Positions 1-9,173 of a DNA stretch of 64,000 nt are shown here, one piece after another. Under the pieces are notes generated by a model, which saw only the letters and a list, made by a program, of their open reading frames with translations, was not told the DNA's origin and made no database searches. A program made the position numbers and the translations under genes. Source of the stretch: Mesorhizobium mediterraneum (lineage in GTDB: Bacteria; Pseudomonadota; Alphaproteobacteria; Rhizobiales; Rhizobiaceae); contig NZ_NPKI01000011.1 of assembly GCF_002284565.1 (NCBI RefSeq), positions 1 through 64,000 on the forward strand. The letters run 5' to 3'. Within the stretch, counting starts at the first letter, position 1. Each line of letters opens with the position of its first letter.

Positions 1-238
1 GGTGTAGAACCTGTCCCATAGCGCATCCTTTGATTCGGACGGCAATGATGCGCCATTAAAGTCCGGGATCAAACACCTAGGATCCATGCGGTAACATCAG
101 CCGAAGAGCGCAACGGCGCTTTACGAAGCGGACCGGCAAAGCGCGCGAAGGCCTCCGGAATCTTTCTACCATTGGCAGTAGACTCAACCCCTCCGACAGG
201 GTCTTCTAGGCACATCCAACGCCCCTCGGAGAACGGCC
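1..238. other. Leader region before ggt; no gene recognised
   Basis: I see no convincing coding region here. The stretch probably carries the promoter of the gamma-glutamyltranspeptidase gene that starts at 239, but I could not pick out confident -35 and -10 boxes. Short ORFs that start here in other frames run into ggt and look like shadows of it. Confidence 0.4.
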
Positions 239-1978
239 ATGCACCACACCCGCCGAACGTTGATCGCCGTCAGTCTTTCCCTCACCTTGACCTTTGCGCC
301 GCTGGTGGCCGCATTCGCCGCCTCGCCACAGCCGGCGAAGGGCGAGCATGGCATGGTGGTGACCGCCCAGCATCTTGCGTCGGAAGTCGGCGTCGAGGTG
401 CTGAAGAAAGGCGGCAACGCCGTCGATGCGGCGGTCGCCGTCGGCTACGCACTGGCCGTGGTCTACCCGAACGCCGGCAATATCGGCGGCGGCGGCTTCA
501 TGACCGTCCGCTTCAAGGACGGCCGCTCGACGTTCCTCGATTTCCGCGAGCGTGCGCCGCTCGCCTCGACGAAGACCATGTATCTCGACAATGATGGCAA
601 GCCGGTGAAGGGCGCCAGCCTGGACGGCTATCTCGCGGTCGGCGTGCCGGGCTCGGTGGCCGGCTTCGAGATGGCACGGGAGAAGTACGGCACGCTGACG
701 CGGCAGGACCTGATGGCGCCGGCGATCGGCTATGCCAAGGACGGCTTCGTGCTAGAGCAGGGCGATGTCGCCTCGCTCGAAGGCGGCGCCGAGCGGCTGG
801 CCAAGGACCCAGCGGCCGCTGCCATCTTCCTGAAGCCGGACGGCAAGCCGTATGCCATCGGCGAGCGCCTTGTTCAGGCCGACCTCGCCGCGTCGCTTTC
901 AGCCATTTCGGAGCAAGGTCGCGATGCCTTCTACAAAGGACCGATCGCCGACGGCATCGTTAGGGCGAGCGCGGAGAAGGGCGGCATTCTGGCCAAGGCG
1001 GATTTCGAAACCTACGCGGTCCGCGAGCTCGAGCCGGTGACCTGCAACTACCGTGGCTACGAGATCACCTCCTCGCCGCCGCCGAGCTCGGGCGGCGTCA
1101 TCATCTGCGAGATCCTCAACGTGCTGGAAGGTTACCCGCTGTCCTATCTCGGCGCCGGTTCCGCCGAAACCGTCAAAGTCATGGTCGAGGCGATGCGCTA
1201 TGCCTATGTCGATCGCAACTCGGCGCTCGGCGACCCCGACTTCGTCGACAATCCGGTCGAAAAGCTGCTCGACAAGAACTATGCGAAAGAAATCCGCGAA
1301 AAGATCGATCCGTTCCGGGCTGGCGTGTCGCAGGAATTGATGCCGGAGGGTTTTGGCGAGAGCCAGGAAACGACGCATTATTCGATCGTCGACAATGACG
1401 GCAACGCCGTCGCGGTGACCTATACGCTGAACGGCTCGTTCGGCGCCGCCGTTGTCGCCGACGGCACCGGCATCCTGCTCAACAACGAGATGGACGACTT
1501 TACCCAGAAACCGGGCGTGCCCAACCTCTACGGCCTCGTCCAGGGTGAGGCGAATGCGATCGAGCCGAGAAAGACGCCGTTGTCGTCGATGAGCCCGACC
1601 ATCGTCGCCAAAGACGGCAAGCCGTTCATGGTCATCGGCAGCCCCGGCGGCTCGCGCATCATCACCATCACGCTAGAAGCGATCGTCAATGTCGTCGATC
1701 ATGGCATGAACATCCAGGAGGCGATCGACGCGCCGCGCATCCACCACCAGTGGCTGCCCGACACGGTCTACATCGAGCCGTTTGGCCTGTCGCCGGACAC
1801 CGAAAAAATGCTTGCCGGCATGGGCTACCACCTCGATGTCACCGAGGCGACCTGGGGCCAGGCGGCCGGCATCCTGGTCGGCGGCAAGAGCCTAGCCGAG
1901 ATCGAAAAGGGCGGCGGCGCCCGCTACAATGGCGCTATCGATAGCCGCGCCGCATCCGGCGAGGCAATCGGATATTAG
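239..1978 (+). CDS. ggt: Gamma-glutamyltranspeptidase (glutathione hydrolase)
   Basis: Periplasmic Ntn-hydrolase that cleaves or transfers the gamma-glutamyl group of glutathione and related compounds. The 579-residue length matches the family. The N-terminus is a Sec-type signal peptide (basic start, hydrophobic stretch, A-F-A-A). The self-cleavage site is visible as Q-E-T-T-H-Y-S; Thr378 is the expected new N-terminal nucleophile of the small subunit. The glycine-rich GNIGGGGFM near residue 80 and the SSPPPSSGG segment near 280 are family hallmarks, and GSPGGSRI lies near the C-terminus. The gene stands alone and converges on a small membrane protein gene. It could recycle glutathione or release glutamate from gamma-glutamyl compounds; the in vivo substrate is inferred from the family. 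Confidence 0.95.
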   Translation: MHHTRRTLIAVSLSLTLTFAPLVAAFAASPQPAKGEHGMVVTAQHLASEVGVEVLKKGGNAVDAAVAVGYALAVVYPNAGNIGGGGFMTVRFKDGRSTFLDFRERAPLASTKTMYLDNDGKPVKGASLDGYLAVGVPGSVAGFEMAREKYGTLTRQDLMAPAIGYAKDGFVLEQGDVASLEGGAERLAKDPAAAAIFLKPDGKPYAIGERLVQADLAASLSAISEQGRDAFYKGPIADGIVRASAEKGGILAKADFETYAVRELEPVTCNYRGYEITSSPPPSSGGVIICEILNVLEGYPLSYLGAGSAETVKVMVEAMRYAYVDRNSALGDPDFVDNPVEKLLDKNYAKEIREKIDPFRAGVSQELMPEGFGESQETTHYSIVDNDGNAVAVTYTLNGSFGAAVVADGTGILLNNEMDDFTQKPGVPNLYGLVQGEANAIEPRKTPLSSMSPTIVAKDGKPFMVIGSPGGSRIITITLEAIVNVVDHGMNIQEAIDAPRIHHQWLPDTVYIEPFGLSPDTEKMLAGMGYHLDVTEATWGQAAGILVGGKSLAEIEKGGGARYNGAIDSRAASGEAIGY

Positions 1979-1993
1979 GTTTCGTGCGCCCCG

Positions 1994-2045
1994 GGGTCTG
2001 TTGAGATTCAGGTCAGGCCGGCATCACCTGAATATCGGCAGACCC
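1994..2045. terminator. Nested stem-loop between convergent genes
   Basis: GGGTCTG at 1994-2000 pairs with CAGACCC at 2039-2045. Inside it ATTCAGGT (2006-2013) pairs with ACCTGAAT (2026-2033). It lies just after the ggt stop and touches the end of the convergent small membrane gene, so it may end transcripts from both sides. There is no clear T-run, so the terminator call is an inference. Confidence 0.5.
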
Positions 2046-2046
2046 G

Positions 2047-2391
2047 TCAGATGACCAAGGTGACGGTGGACGCAATCAGCATCACCGCCGCCACGCCGAC
2101 GAACAAGGCATAGATACGCGGCCGATCGAGCAGAAGCGCATTTCCGGATATCCACGCCGCGGTGGCGCCGCCAAGCGCGTACAGGAAGCCGTTGCGGTGC
2201 CCCAAGGCCAGGGATGCGGCCATCAGCCCACCGATGATAAGGGCGCCGAACACGATGATCACGGCGACCGCGTATTTCTCGAAATCGTTGCTGGCCACAC
2301 CCGGACCCATTGCGTTCAACGTCGACAGGTCGTCCGGGTCGAAGGGGTTGGCCGACCCATATTCGTCTTGACCGACAGGCTCGCGCATCAT
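2047..2391 (-). CDS. Small membrane protein, function unknown
   Basis: A 114-residue protein with an acidic, proline-containing N-terminal tail of about 40 residues followed by three hydrophobic segments: one beginning with AVAVIIVFGALIIGG, one around the middle rich in A and G, and one at the C-terminus (LFVGVAAVMLIASTVTLVI). The start is supported by AAGGAG a few bases upstream of the paired ATG codons. I do not recognise a named family. It is convergent with ggt and shares a stem-loop with it. Inner-membrane localisation is inferred from the hydrophobicity. Confidence 0.6.
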   Translation of the reverse strand: MMREPVGQDEYGSANPFDPDDLSTLNAMGPGVASNDFEKYAVAVIIVFGALIIGGLMAASLALGHRNGFLYALGGATAAWISGNALLLDRPRIYALFVGVAAVMLIASTVTLVI

Positions 2392-2638
2392 TCATTCTCC
2401 TTGAAGCGGCAACAAATCATCAAGCCTTGCCGAGCGCAACTGGATCGCGCCGCGTGGAATACGATCGGCACGGTCTTCAACACTTTCTGGCGGCGGCTTG
2501 CTACCGGTTTTTTGGATTTATGTCGGGTCGTCCTGCCGTTCCAGGCGATCTGCCCGGCTGGAATCGCAGGTCGGAGCCGTTTCAGCATGCAATGCGTTCA
2601 TGGAGGAAAAATGATGCTGGAGGCCGCCGCCGCTGCCC

Positions 2639-4813
2639 CTAGAACCTCATGCTGAGGCTGCCCTTGATGACGCGGCCTTCGCCATAGATGCAGCTGAGGT
2701 CTTCATTGCTGCCGGCCCTATAGCAAGTCGAGTAGTAGGTCTTGTCGAACAGGTTGGAGACATTGATCGCGGCCTGCCAGCCGTTCTTCTGGTAGCGCAG
2801 TGCCGCATCGACCAGCGTGTGGCCGGGCACGTTGGTTGCGTTCGCGTTGTCGCCGAAGCTTGCGCCGATGTAACGCACGCCGGCGCCGACGCTCAAGCCC
2901 TCAAGCATACCGTTGCCGACCTCGTAATTGGCCCACAGCGACGCCTGATGTTCAGGCACCAGCGACGGGCGGTTGCCGACGACGGCGGGGGCATCCTTGG
3001 TTATCTCGGCGTCGAGATAGGTGTAGGCCGCAGTCATGCTCAGGCCGGACGCGAGGTCGGCATTGGCCTCGATCTCGAGGCCGCGATGCCGGACTTCTCC
3101 GGTTTGAACTTGAAACTGACCGATAGAGGTCACAACATTGGTCTTGCGCAGGTCGAACAGCGAAGCAGTGATGAAACCAGGGAAGAAGCTCGGTTCGTAC
3201 TTCACGCCGACTTCGTATTGCTTTCCCAACGAAGGCTGGAACGCGTCTCCGGACTGGGACTGGCCGATATTGGTTGTGAAGGATTCGGCATAACTGGCAT
3301 AGGGCGTCAGGCCATTGTCGAAAAGATAACCGACGCCGGCATTGCCGGTGAAGGCATGGTCGTTCTGGTCGTAGCTGCCCCCGTTGCCGCTGCGGTCCTC
3401 ATTGGTGTGGTCTATCCAGGCCTGTCGGCCGCCGAAAGTCAGCACCCAGTGGTCGGCGATCCTGGACTGGTTCTGCGCATAGAGGCCGACCTGGCCGATC
3501 GTCTCCACGCGATCCACAAGGATGCCGGCGGGTGGCGTGATCGGGATCGAGTAATCCGGGTTCAGGATGTCGAGGACTGGCCCTTGCCCATAGTGGTTTA
3601 TACCATCGACGGACTGCCTGTTGTAATCGAGACCGAACAGCAGCTTGTTTTCGACCAGCCCGAAGTCAGCCTTGTATTCGGCCTGGTTGTCGACGCTGAA
3701 CAGCCGTGCCGTCTCGTCCACCGTGAACAGGGTGCGCGCCATCGTGTGGTCGTCGATCATCGCCGGGCCGCCGAGCCAGTCTCCAAAATAGAGCTGCCGG
3801 TAGTCGGTATCCTGCTGGGAGTAGCGCAGGTTCTGCCGCACCGTCCAATGGTCGTCGAACTCGTGACTGAACTGGTAGCCGATCGAGCCGTGGTTGGCGT
3901 CGAAGCGGTCGAAGTCAGGCGAGCCGGTGAAGAAGCTCCGCGGCAGGCCATAGCCCACGGGAAGGAACTGACCGGGCGCCAGCCTGTCCCACTGGTAGTT
4001 GGCGAGGATGGTGAGCGAGGTCTGCGCGTCCGGCTGCCATGTCAGCGCCGGTGCGACGAAGATGCGGTCGTTGCGCGAATAGTCGGTTTCGATCGCGCCG
4101 TTGCGCACCAGCCCGGTCAGCCGGTAGGACCACACGCCGGCGTCGTCGACCGGCCCGCCGATGTCGAGCCCGGCCTCGACCGTGTCGAAGCTGCCATAGC
4201 TGAGGAAGCCGTCATAGATCGGCGTGTCCGTCGGTCGCTTGCTGATGGCGTTGACCATGCCGCCGGCTTCGTTCTCGCCATAGAGCACCGAGGACGGTCC
4301 CTTCAGCACCTCGACACGCTCCAGCCCGTAGGGCTCGATCTTGAAGCCGGAGAAGTCGATCACCTTCTGCGGCAGCCCGTCGCGGTAGATCGCCGAGGTG
4401 CAGAGGTCGAAACCGCGGATCAGGCACTGGTCGAAGCGGTTGTCGACGCCCCAAGGCGAGGTGGTGACGCCGGCAAGATAGGATAGCGCGTCCTCAAGCT
4501 GCCCGGGCTGGCGGTCGTCGAGTTGCTTGCGGGTCACCACCGACACCGACTGCAGAATTTCCCTCAGCGGCGTGTCGGTCTTCGAGCCGGTGGTGGTGTT
4601 CTTGGCGATATAGCCGTCATCCGGGCCGATCGGGCTGTCGGTCTGTCCCTCGATATTGATAGGGTTGAGCTCGACCGTATTTTCCTGCGCGAAGGCCTGG
4701 GTGCAGAGCAGGGTCAAGAGGCATGTCGCAGCGATCAGGGAGCCTTGGCTTGGAATGCCGTTTCGCCGACCTGCCGCACGATATGCGCTCAACCTCATCT
4801 CGATCACCCTCAC
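2639..4813 (-). CDS. TonB-dependent ferric-siderophore outer-membrane receptor (FhuA/FoxA class)
   Basis: A 724-residue receptor with an N-terminal signal peptide ending near A-F-A, a plug domain over roughly residues 70-190 (R-E-I-L-Q-S-V-S-V-V-T, IRGF, VLKGPSSVLYGENEAGGMVN), and a long beta-barrel ending in the usual terminal aromatic residue (S-M-R-F). The plug motif VLKGPSSVLYG and the C-terminal layout fit the siderophore-receptor branch rather than the vitamin B12 or haem branches. It is transcribed away from a FhuD-like binding protein and FhuB-like permease, and two TGA-N9-TCA iron boxes lie just upstream, so iron repression is expected. The start could also be the internal ATG five codons later. 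Hydroxamate substrate is likely from the neighbours but not proven. Confidence 0.9.
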   Translation of the reverse strand: MRVIEMRLSAYRAAGRRNGIPSQGSLIAATCLLTLLCTQAFAQENTVELNPINIEGQTDSPIGPDDGYIAKNTTTGSKTDTPLREILQSVSVVTRKQLDDRQPGQLEDALSYLAGVTTSPWGVDNRFDQCLIRGFDLCTSAIYRDGLPQKVIDFSGFKIEPYGLERVEVLKGPSSVLYGENEAGGMVNAISKRPTDTPIYDGFLSYGSFDTVEAGLDIGGPVDDAGVWSYRLTGLVRNGAIETDYSRNDRIFVAPALTWQPDAQTSLTILANYQWDRLAPGQFLPVGYGLPRSFFTGSPDFDRFDANHGSIGYQFSHEFDDHWTVRQNLRYSQQDTDYRQLYFGDWLGGPAMIDDHTMARTLFTVDETARLFSVDNQAEYKADFGLVENKLLFGLDYNRQSVDGINHYGQGPVLDILNPDYSIPITPPAGILVDRVETIGQVGLYAQNQSRIADHWVLTFGGRQAWIDHTNEDRSGNGGSYDQNDHAFTGNAGVGYLFDNGLTPYASYAESFTTNIGQSQSGDAFQPSLGKQYEVGVKYEPSFFPGFITASLFDLRKTNVVTSIGQFQVQTGEVRHRGLEIEANADLASGLSMTAAYTYLDAEITKDAPAVVGNRPSLVPEHQASLWANYEVGNGMLEGLSVGAGVRYIGASFGDNANATNVPGHTLVDAALRYQKNGWQAAINVSNLFDKTYYSTCYRAGSNEDLSCIYGEGRVIKGSLSMRF

Positions 4814-4855
4814 TGTCTGCGAAGCGCGGCATCGATTCGGCCGGCCAATAAATGT

Positions 4856-4870
4856 TGACTCTTTTAGTCA
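4856..4870. promoter_or_regulatory. Iron-responsive operator, RirA-type (box 1)
   Basis: TGA at 4856-4858, nine bases, then TCA at 4868-4870. This matches the TGA-N9-TCA iron-responsive operator that RirA recognises in rhizobia. It lies in the divergent promoter between the receptor and the uptake operon, next to the receptor start. Confidence 0.7.
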
Positions 4871-4879
4871 TCTTCAATG

Positions 4880-4909
4880 TTGACTATTAAAATCATGTTT
4901 CATAGTCAA
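4880..4909. promoter_or_regulatory. Iron-responsive operator (box 2) inside a longer inverted repeat
   Basis: TGA at 4881-4883, nine bases, TCA at 4893-4895: a second IRO box. It is embedded in a perfect inverted repeat, TTGACTAT (4880-4887) with ATAGTCAA (4902-4909). The decamer AATGTTGACT also occurs twice as a direct repeat at 4851-4860 and 4876-4885, that is 25 bases apart. Confidence 0.7.
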
Positions 4910-4977
4910 CCGGTATCGACCGCCGGCAGCCAAATTCCGGAAATGCCCACACCTCGATTGAGGAGAGACCAGGGACC

Positions 4978-5898
4978 GTGCCTGAGCGTCACATCCAGAC
5001 GGCCATCCGCTCTCGCAACCGAATGACCCGGCGCGCGGCGCTCGGACTTTTCGCGCTGCCCTTCGCCGGCATTGTGCCCTCGACGGTCGAGGCGAAGCCG
5101 CTGCGCATCGTCTGCCTGGATGACGGGCTGGCCGAGACCTTGCTCACGCTCGGCGTCAACCCGGTGGCCATTGCCGGTCGCGATGTCTGGGAGAACTGGG
5201 TGGTCGAACCGCCGCTGCCGCCGGAGATCGCCGATGTCGGCACGTTGCTGGAACCTAATCTCGAACTACTGCAGCAGCTTGCCCCGGACATCATCCTGTC
5301 CATGCCGTATCTCGACGGCATCAAGCCGCTGCTCGAACGCGTGGCGCCGGTAACGACGATCGGGCTCTATACCGAAGCGGGACAGCCCTATCAGCGCGCC
5401 ATAGAGGCAACCCGCCAGCTGGCCAAGCTTGTCGGCAAGGAAACGGAAGGCGAAGCGCTGATCACAGCGACGGACGCCTATTTTTCAGAAGTTCGCCGGG
5501 AGCTGGCGCCGCTTTCGGCGCGGCCGATCTATATCGTCAGCTTCTTGGATCCGCGCAATGTGCGCGTCTACGGCAGGAAAAGCCTGTTTCAAGAGGTGTT
5601 CGACCGTATCGGACTGCGCAATGCCTGGGCGGGCGAGACCAATTATTGGGGGTTTTCGACCGTCGGCATCGACGGCTTGGCGACGTCGAGCGACGCGCGC
5701 CTTGCCTATCTCGAACCCTTGCCCGAGGGCGCCGGCGGCACGCTGACCGAAAGCCCGGTCTGGAATGCGATGCCCTTCGTGCGCAACCGCTCGATCATAC
5801 GTCTTCCCGCCGTCCTGATGTTCGGCGCGCTGCCGTCCGCCACCCGTTTTGCCCGCGTCCTGGCCAAGGCGATGACTGGGGAAGCTGCCCGTGGCTGA
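4978..5898 (+). CDS. fhuD: Periplasmic ferric-siderophore binding protein (FhuD-like)
   Basis: Class III substrate-binding protein of 306 residues. The N-terminus carries T-R-R-A-A-L-G-L-F followed by a hydrophobic stretch, which resembles a twin-arginine export signal. The mature part has the TroA/FhuD layout: residues 45 onward read ETLLTLGVNPVAIAGRDVW, then DVGTLLEPNLELL and APDIILSMPYLD. The start is a GTG; a downstream ATG (M16) is possible. Its end overlaps the permease gene by eight bases, so the two are translationally coupled. The divergent receptor and the iron boxes indicate hydroxamate-siderophore uptake under iron limitation; the exact ligand is not visible. Confidence 0.85.
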   Translation: MPERHIQTAIRSRNRMTRRAALGLFALPFAGIVPSTVEAKPLRIVCLDDGLAETLLTLGVNPVAIAGRDVWENWVVEPPLPPEIADVGTLLEPNLELLQQLAPDIILSMPYLDGIKPLLERVAPVTTIGLYTEAGQPYQRAIEATRQLAKLVGKETEGEALITATDAYFSEVRRELAPLSARPIYIVSFLDPRNVRVYGRKSLFQEVFDRIGLRNAWAGETNYWGFSTVGIDGLATSSDARLAYLEPLPEGAGGTLTESPVWNAMPFVRNRSIIRLPAVLMFGALPSATRFARVLAKAMTGEAARG

Positions 5899-7936
5899 GG
5901 ACGCAACAGCCTTGGCGGAAGACGGCAGCCTGACTGGCCGGAGAGGGTCGCGCCGCATGTTGGGCAAACAGCCGGCGGCCGCGATCCTGCTCTGTGCGGT
6001 GCTGTCAGCGGCAGCGGCGGCGGCAACTGCCTCCAATCTCACCGTGCAGCTGCCTTCGGCACTTTGGCTGCAATCGCTCACCGCCCCTGATATCGACGAC
6101 ATGCGGCAGGTTCTCGTTCACTATGCCTTCCTGCCCAGGCTTACGGTCAGCCTTTTGTGCGGTGCCGCCCTTGGCCTTGCCGGAACCGTTCTGCAGCAGG
6201 TCTTGCGCAACCCGCTGGCCTCGCCGGAAACCGTCGGCGTCTCGGCCGGCGCCTATCTGGCTCTGGCATTGGCGACGCTTCTGGCACCCTCCCTGCTTGC
6301 CTACGGCCGCGAATGGGTGGCGCTTGCCGGCGCTTTTGTCGCCATATCGGCCGTCTTCGCCCTGTCCTGGCATAAGGGCCTGTCGCCGCTTTCCGTCGTG
6401 TTGGCAGGGCTGGTCGTCAGCCTCTATGCCGGCGCGGTTGGAGCAGCCCTCATCGTGCTCCGGCACGAATGGCTGACCAGCCTGTTCATCTGGGGCGCCG
6501 GGTCGCTCGGCCAGCAGGACTGGACGACGACGCTTTGGCTGTTGCCGCGCATCGGCGCTGCGGCTTTGGTGATCGGCCTCATGGTGCGGCCGCTCACCCT
6601 GCTTGGCCTCGACGATGAAGGCGCGCGCAGCCTCGGCGTTCCGCTTGGCGTGTATCGTTTCGCCGGGCTGGCTGCTTCCGTCGCGCTCATCGCTTTCGTC
6701 GTCGCTGCCGTCGGCGTGGTCGGCTTCGTCGGCCTGGCGGCGGCGTCCCTTGCCCGCATCGGCGGTGCGCGCCGGCTTAGCCAGCGGCTGGTCATGGCGC
6801 CGCTCATAGGTGCAGCGCTTCTGTGGGCCGCCGACCAGGCGGTGCAATTGGCGACCAGGGCGCAGGGCGACCTGCTGCCGACCGGCGCGATCACAGCCCT
6901 TCTCGGCGCACCGCTGCTGCTGTGGCTGCTGCCACGCCTGGCGCTTGGCCTGGAGATTCCGGCGCTCACCGAGGAGCGCCTGCCCAGAACAGGCCGGCCC
7001 GGCCTAGTGCTGGCGACGATTGGCCTGTCCCTGCTTCTGTTGCTTGGGCTGGCCTTGCTCTATGGACCGGGGCCGGACGGTTGGACGTTCGCCTTCGGCG
7101 ACCAGTTGCAGCCCTTGTTGTCGTGGCGCTGGCCCCGCGTGTCCGCCGCGCTGGCAGCCGGCGCTATGCTGGCGCTTGCCGGGCTGATGATGCAGCGGCT
7201 GACCGGCAATCCGATGGCCAGTCCCGAGGTGCTCGGCATCAGCGCCGGTGCGGCGCTCGGCATGATGGTGGCGCTGTTTTCGCTCGACGATGCGGGCCGC
7301 CCGGCCCAGACCGCGGCGGCGACCGTAGGCGCATTTGCCGCTCTGCTGGTGACGCTGGCGATGGGGCGACGCGCCGCCTATGCGCCGGAGCGCCTTCTGC
7401 TCGCCGGCGTGGCCTTGACGGCGCTGTTCGACGCGCTGATCTTGGTGCTGACCGCCACAGGCGATCCGCGCGCCGTGAAGCTCCTCAACTGGCTCACCGG
7501 CTCGACCTATGGCGTCGATGCCGGTGCCGCGCTTCTGACCGGCGCCATCGCTTTTTGCCTGTTGCTGCTCGCGCCGCTTTTCCTGCGCTGGCTGGATATG
7601 CTGCCGCTTGGGTCCTCCGCCGTCCAGTCGCTTGGCGTCGATGTGCCCAAGACCCGGCTTCTCGTGCTGCTGATGGTTGCTGCTCTCACCGCCGCATCGA
7701 CGCTGATCGTCGGCCCGCTGACCTTCATCGGCCTGATGGCGCCGCATCTCACCCGCCGCCTTGGGCTCGCCCGTGCGCTGCCGCAAGCCGCCGGCGCGGT
7801 GCTGGTCGGGGCTTTGATCATGGTCGCCGCCGACTGGATCGGCCGCACCGTCATCTTCCCGCGCCAGGTTCCGGCCGGGCTCGTCGCCACGCTGATCGGC
7901 GGCCCGATGCTGATGTGGTTGCTGCGCCGCCGCTGA
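5891..7936 (+). CDS. fhuB: Double-length ferric-siderophore ABC permease (FhuB-like)
   Basis: A 681-residue inner-membrane protein made of two tandem FecCD/BtuC-type permease halves, as in E. coli FhuB. Each half shows the family motif around the ATPase-coupling loop: NPLASPETVGVSAGAYL in the first half and NPMASPEVLGISAGAALG in the second, each followed later by a VGFVGL or GPLTFIGL segment. The GTG start overlaps fhuD by eight bases and has GGGGAAG upstream; an ATG at 5957 is an alternative. It should pair with an FhuC-type ATPase, but no such gene is in this locus, so the ATPase must be supplied from elsewhere. Confidence 0.9.
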   Translation: MAEDATALAEDGSLTGRRGSRRMLGKQPAAAILLCAVLSAAAAAATASNLTVQLPSALWLQSLTAPDIDDMRQVLVHYAFLPRLTVSLLCGAALGLAGTVLQQVLRNPLASPETVGVSAGAYLALALATLLAPSLLAYGREWVALAGAFVAISAVFALSWHKGLSPLSVVLAGLVVSLYAGAVGAALIVLRHEWLTSLFIWGAGSLGQQDWTTTLWLLPRIGAAALVIGLMVRPLTLLGLDDEGARSLGVPLGVYRFAGLAASVALIAFVVAAVGVVGFVGLAAASLARIGGARRLSQRLVMAPLIGAALLWAADQAVQLATRAQGDLLPTGAITALLGAPLLLWLLPRLALGLEIPALTEERLPRTGRPGLVLATIGLSLLLLLGLALLYGPGPDGWTFAFGDQLQPLLSWRWPRVSAALAAGAMLALAGLMMQRLTGNPMASPEVLGISAGAALGMMVALFSLDDAGRPAQTAAATVGAFAALLVTLAMGRRAAYAPERLLLAGVALTALFDALILVLTATGDPRAVKLLNWLTGSTYGVDAGAALLTGAIAFCLLLLAPLFLRWLDMLPLGSSAVQSLGVDVPKTRLLVLLMVAALTAASTLIVGPLTFIGLMAPHLTRRLGLARALPQAAGAVLVGALIMVAADWIGRTVIFPRQVPAGLVATLIGGPMLMWLLRRR

Positions 7937-7956
7937 TCCCGATGCAAGAGGCACCC

Positions 7957-8838
7957 ATGTCCGAACGACTGATTTCGACACCCGCATTGATCGCCGACAC
8001 CACAGTCCACGATCTGGCTCCCGCGCATGGCGGCGATCCCTACCGGATATTCCTGCACGTGCCGGCAAAGCCAGAACCGCCGACCGGCTGGCCGGTTCTC
8101 TACATGACCGACGGCAACGCCGTGATCGGCACCGCCGTCGACGCCATGCGCGCCCAGGCGGGTTACCCGCTCGGCACCAATGTCGAGGACGGCGTGATCG
8201 TCGCCATCGGCTATCCCGTGGCAGGCGCCTACGACCCGCTCAGGCGCTCATGGGATCTCGGTCCGCCGCCGGGCAAGACCTACCCGCCATTCCATGATGG
8301 CGGCCCAGAGGTCAGGACCGGCGGGGCGGAAGAGTTCCTTGCCTTCATAGAGGACGAATTGAAGCCATGGGTGGCGAGCCGCGCCAGGATCGACAGCGAC
8401 CGGCAGGCGCTTTACGGCCACTCCTTTGGTGGGCTGTTCGCGCTCTATGCCCTGTTCACTCGCCCGCTCGCCTTCCAGACCTGGATTGCTGCCAGCCCGG
8501 CCATCTATTGGGAGGATCGCCTCATCGACCGCTTTCTGCAGACGTTCGAAGCCGCCGTGCCGGATGGCTTGAGGATGCAGGTGATCCTGTCGGCCGGCGA
8601 ATACGAGACGGAAAAGCTGGCGCCGTTCCAGATCGGTGCTGCGGACGAAGCAAAGCGCCTGGAGCACAAGAAACTGACGCGCACCGACGAATTCGCGCGG
8701 CAGATGGCGGAGCGTCTCGGCACGATCCCTGGCCTGAGCGCCGGTTTCGAACTGCATGCCGGCGAAAACCACATGTCCATCCTGCCGGTCACGGTCAACC
8801 GTGCCGTTCAGGCGGCGTTCGCGGTGCATCATCCCTGA
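7957..8838 (+). CDS. Alpha/beta-hydrolase esterase, siderophore-hydrolase type
   Basis: A 293-residue esterase of the Fes/IroE/BesA-related superfamily (putative esterase D class). The nucleophile elbow G-H-S-F-G-G is clear, and E-N-H near the C-terminus fits the catalytic histidine. There is no obvious signal peptide, so a cytoplasmic location is likely. AAGAGG five bases before the ATG at 7957 decides the start over an in-frame ATG at 7942. It lies 20 bases after the permease and is probably in the same operon. The context suggests it cleaves an imported ferric siderophore to release iron, which is an inference. Confidence 0.8.
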   Translation: MSERLISTPALIADTTVHDLAPAHGGDPYRIFLHVPAKPEPPTGWPVLYMTDGNAVIGTAVDAMRAQAGYPLGTNVEDGVIVAIGYPVAGAYDPLRRSWDLGPPPGKTYPPFHDGGPEVRTGGAEEFLAFIEDELKPWVASRARIDSDRQALYGHSFGGLFALYALFTRPLAFQTWIAASPAIYWEDRLIDRFLQTFEAAVPDGLRMQVILSAGEYETEKLAPFQIGAADEAKRLEHKKLTRTDEFARQMAERLGTIPGLSAGFELHAGENHMSILPVTVNRAVQAAFAVHHP

Positions 8839-9122
8839 ACACAAGTGCTCAGGCGCGCCAATGCGGCGCCGAGGGCGCCTCTGCCGATCACAGATCCAGT
8901 CAGCTTGAGGTGACCATCGGACCTGGCGCGGGTAAGCTTCGCGGGGTTTGCTAGAGATGTCGGTCGAGAAGATTGGCCGGCGCCACTTGGGGGGGCGTTG
9001 GGGTAGATTGCCTGATGGGCGCCGGCCAGGCGGAAATCAGGTCCACCGCAAGGAAATATAGCAGGCGTGGCGAGCAATGGCAGTGGTGTGATCGCGGAAG
9101 GTCGTTCGCGCTTCCCGAATGC

Positions 9123-9143
9123 GTTGACCCATTATGGGTCAAC
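9123..9143. repeat. Perfect 21-base palindrome
   Basis: GTTGACCCAT at 9123-9132 and ATGGGTCAAC at 9134-9143 are exact reverse complements around a single T. It could be an operator or the tip of a stem-loop; no gene starts close enough to assign it. Confidence 0.6.
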
Positions 9144-9173
9144 ACGTCTGGCACCTGAATTGCACCGCAGGCA

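Noticed and set aside
2388..2588. A 66-codon minus-strand ORF after the small membrane gene
   Set aside because: No ribosome-binding site, basic shadow-like composition, and no membrane or domain character.
2819..4486. Long open frame (555 codons) on the plus strand
   Set aside because: It is antisense to the TonB-dependent receptor, which has clear domain motifs. High-GC DNA commonly gives such long antisense frames, and this one shows no family features.
6823..8838. A single 671-codon frame joining part of the permease to the esterase
   Set aside because: Only the part from 7957 is real; the upstream part is out of frame with the permease and has a shadow-type composition.
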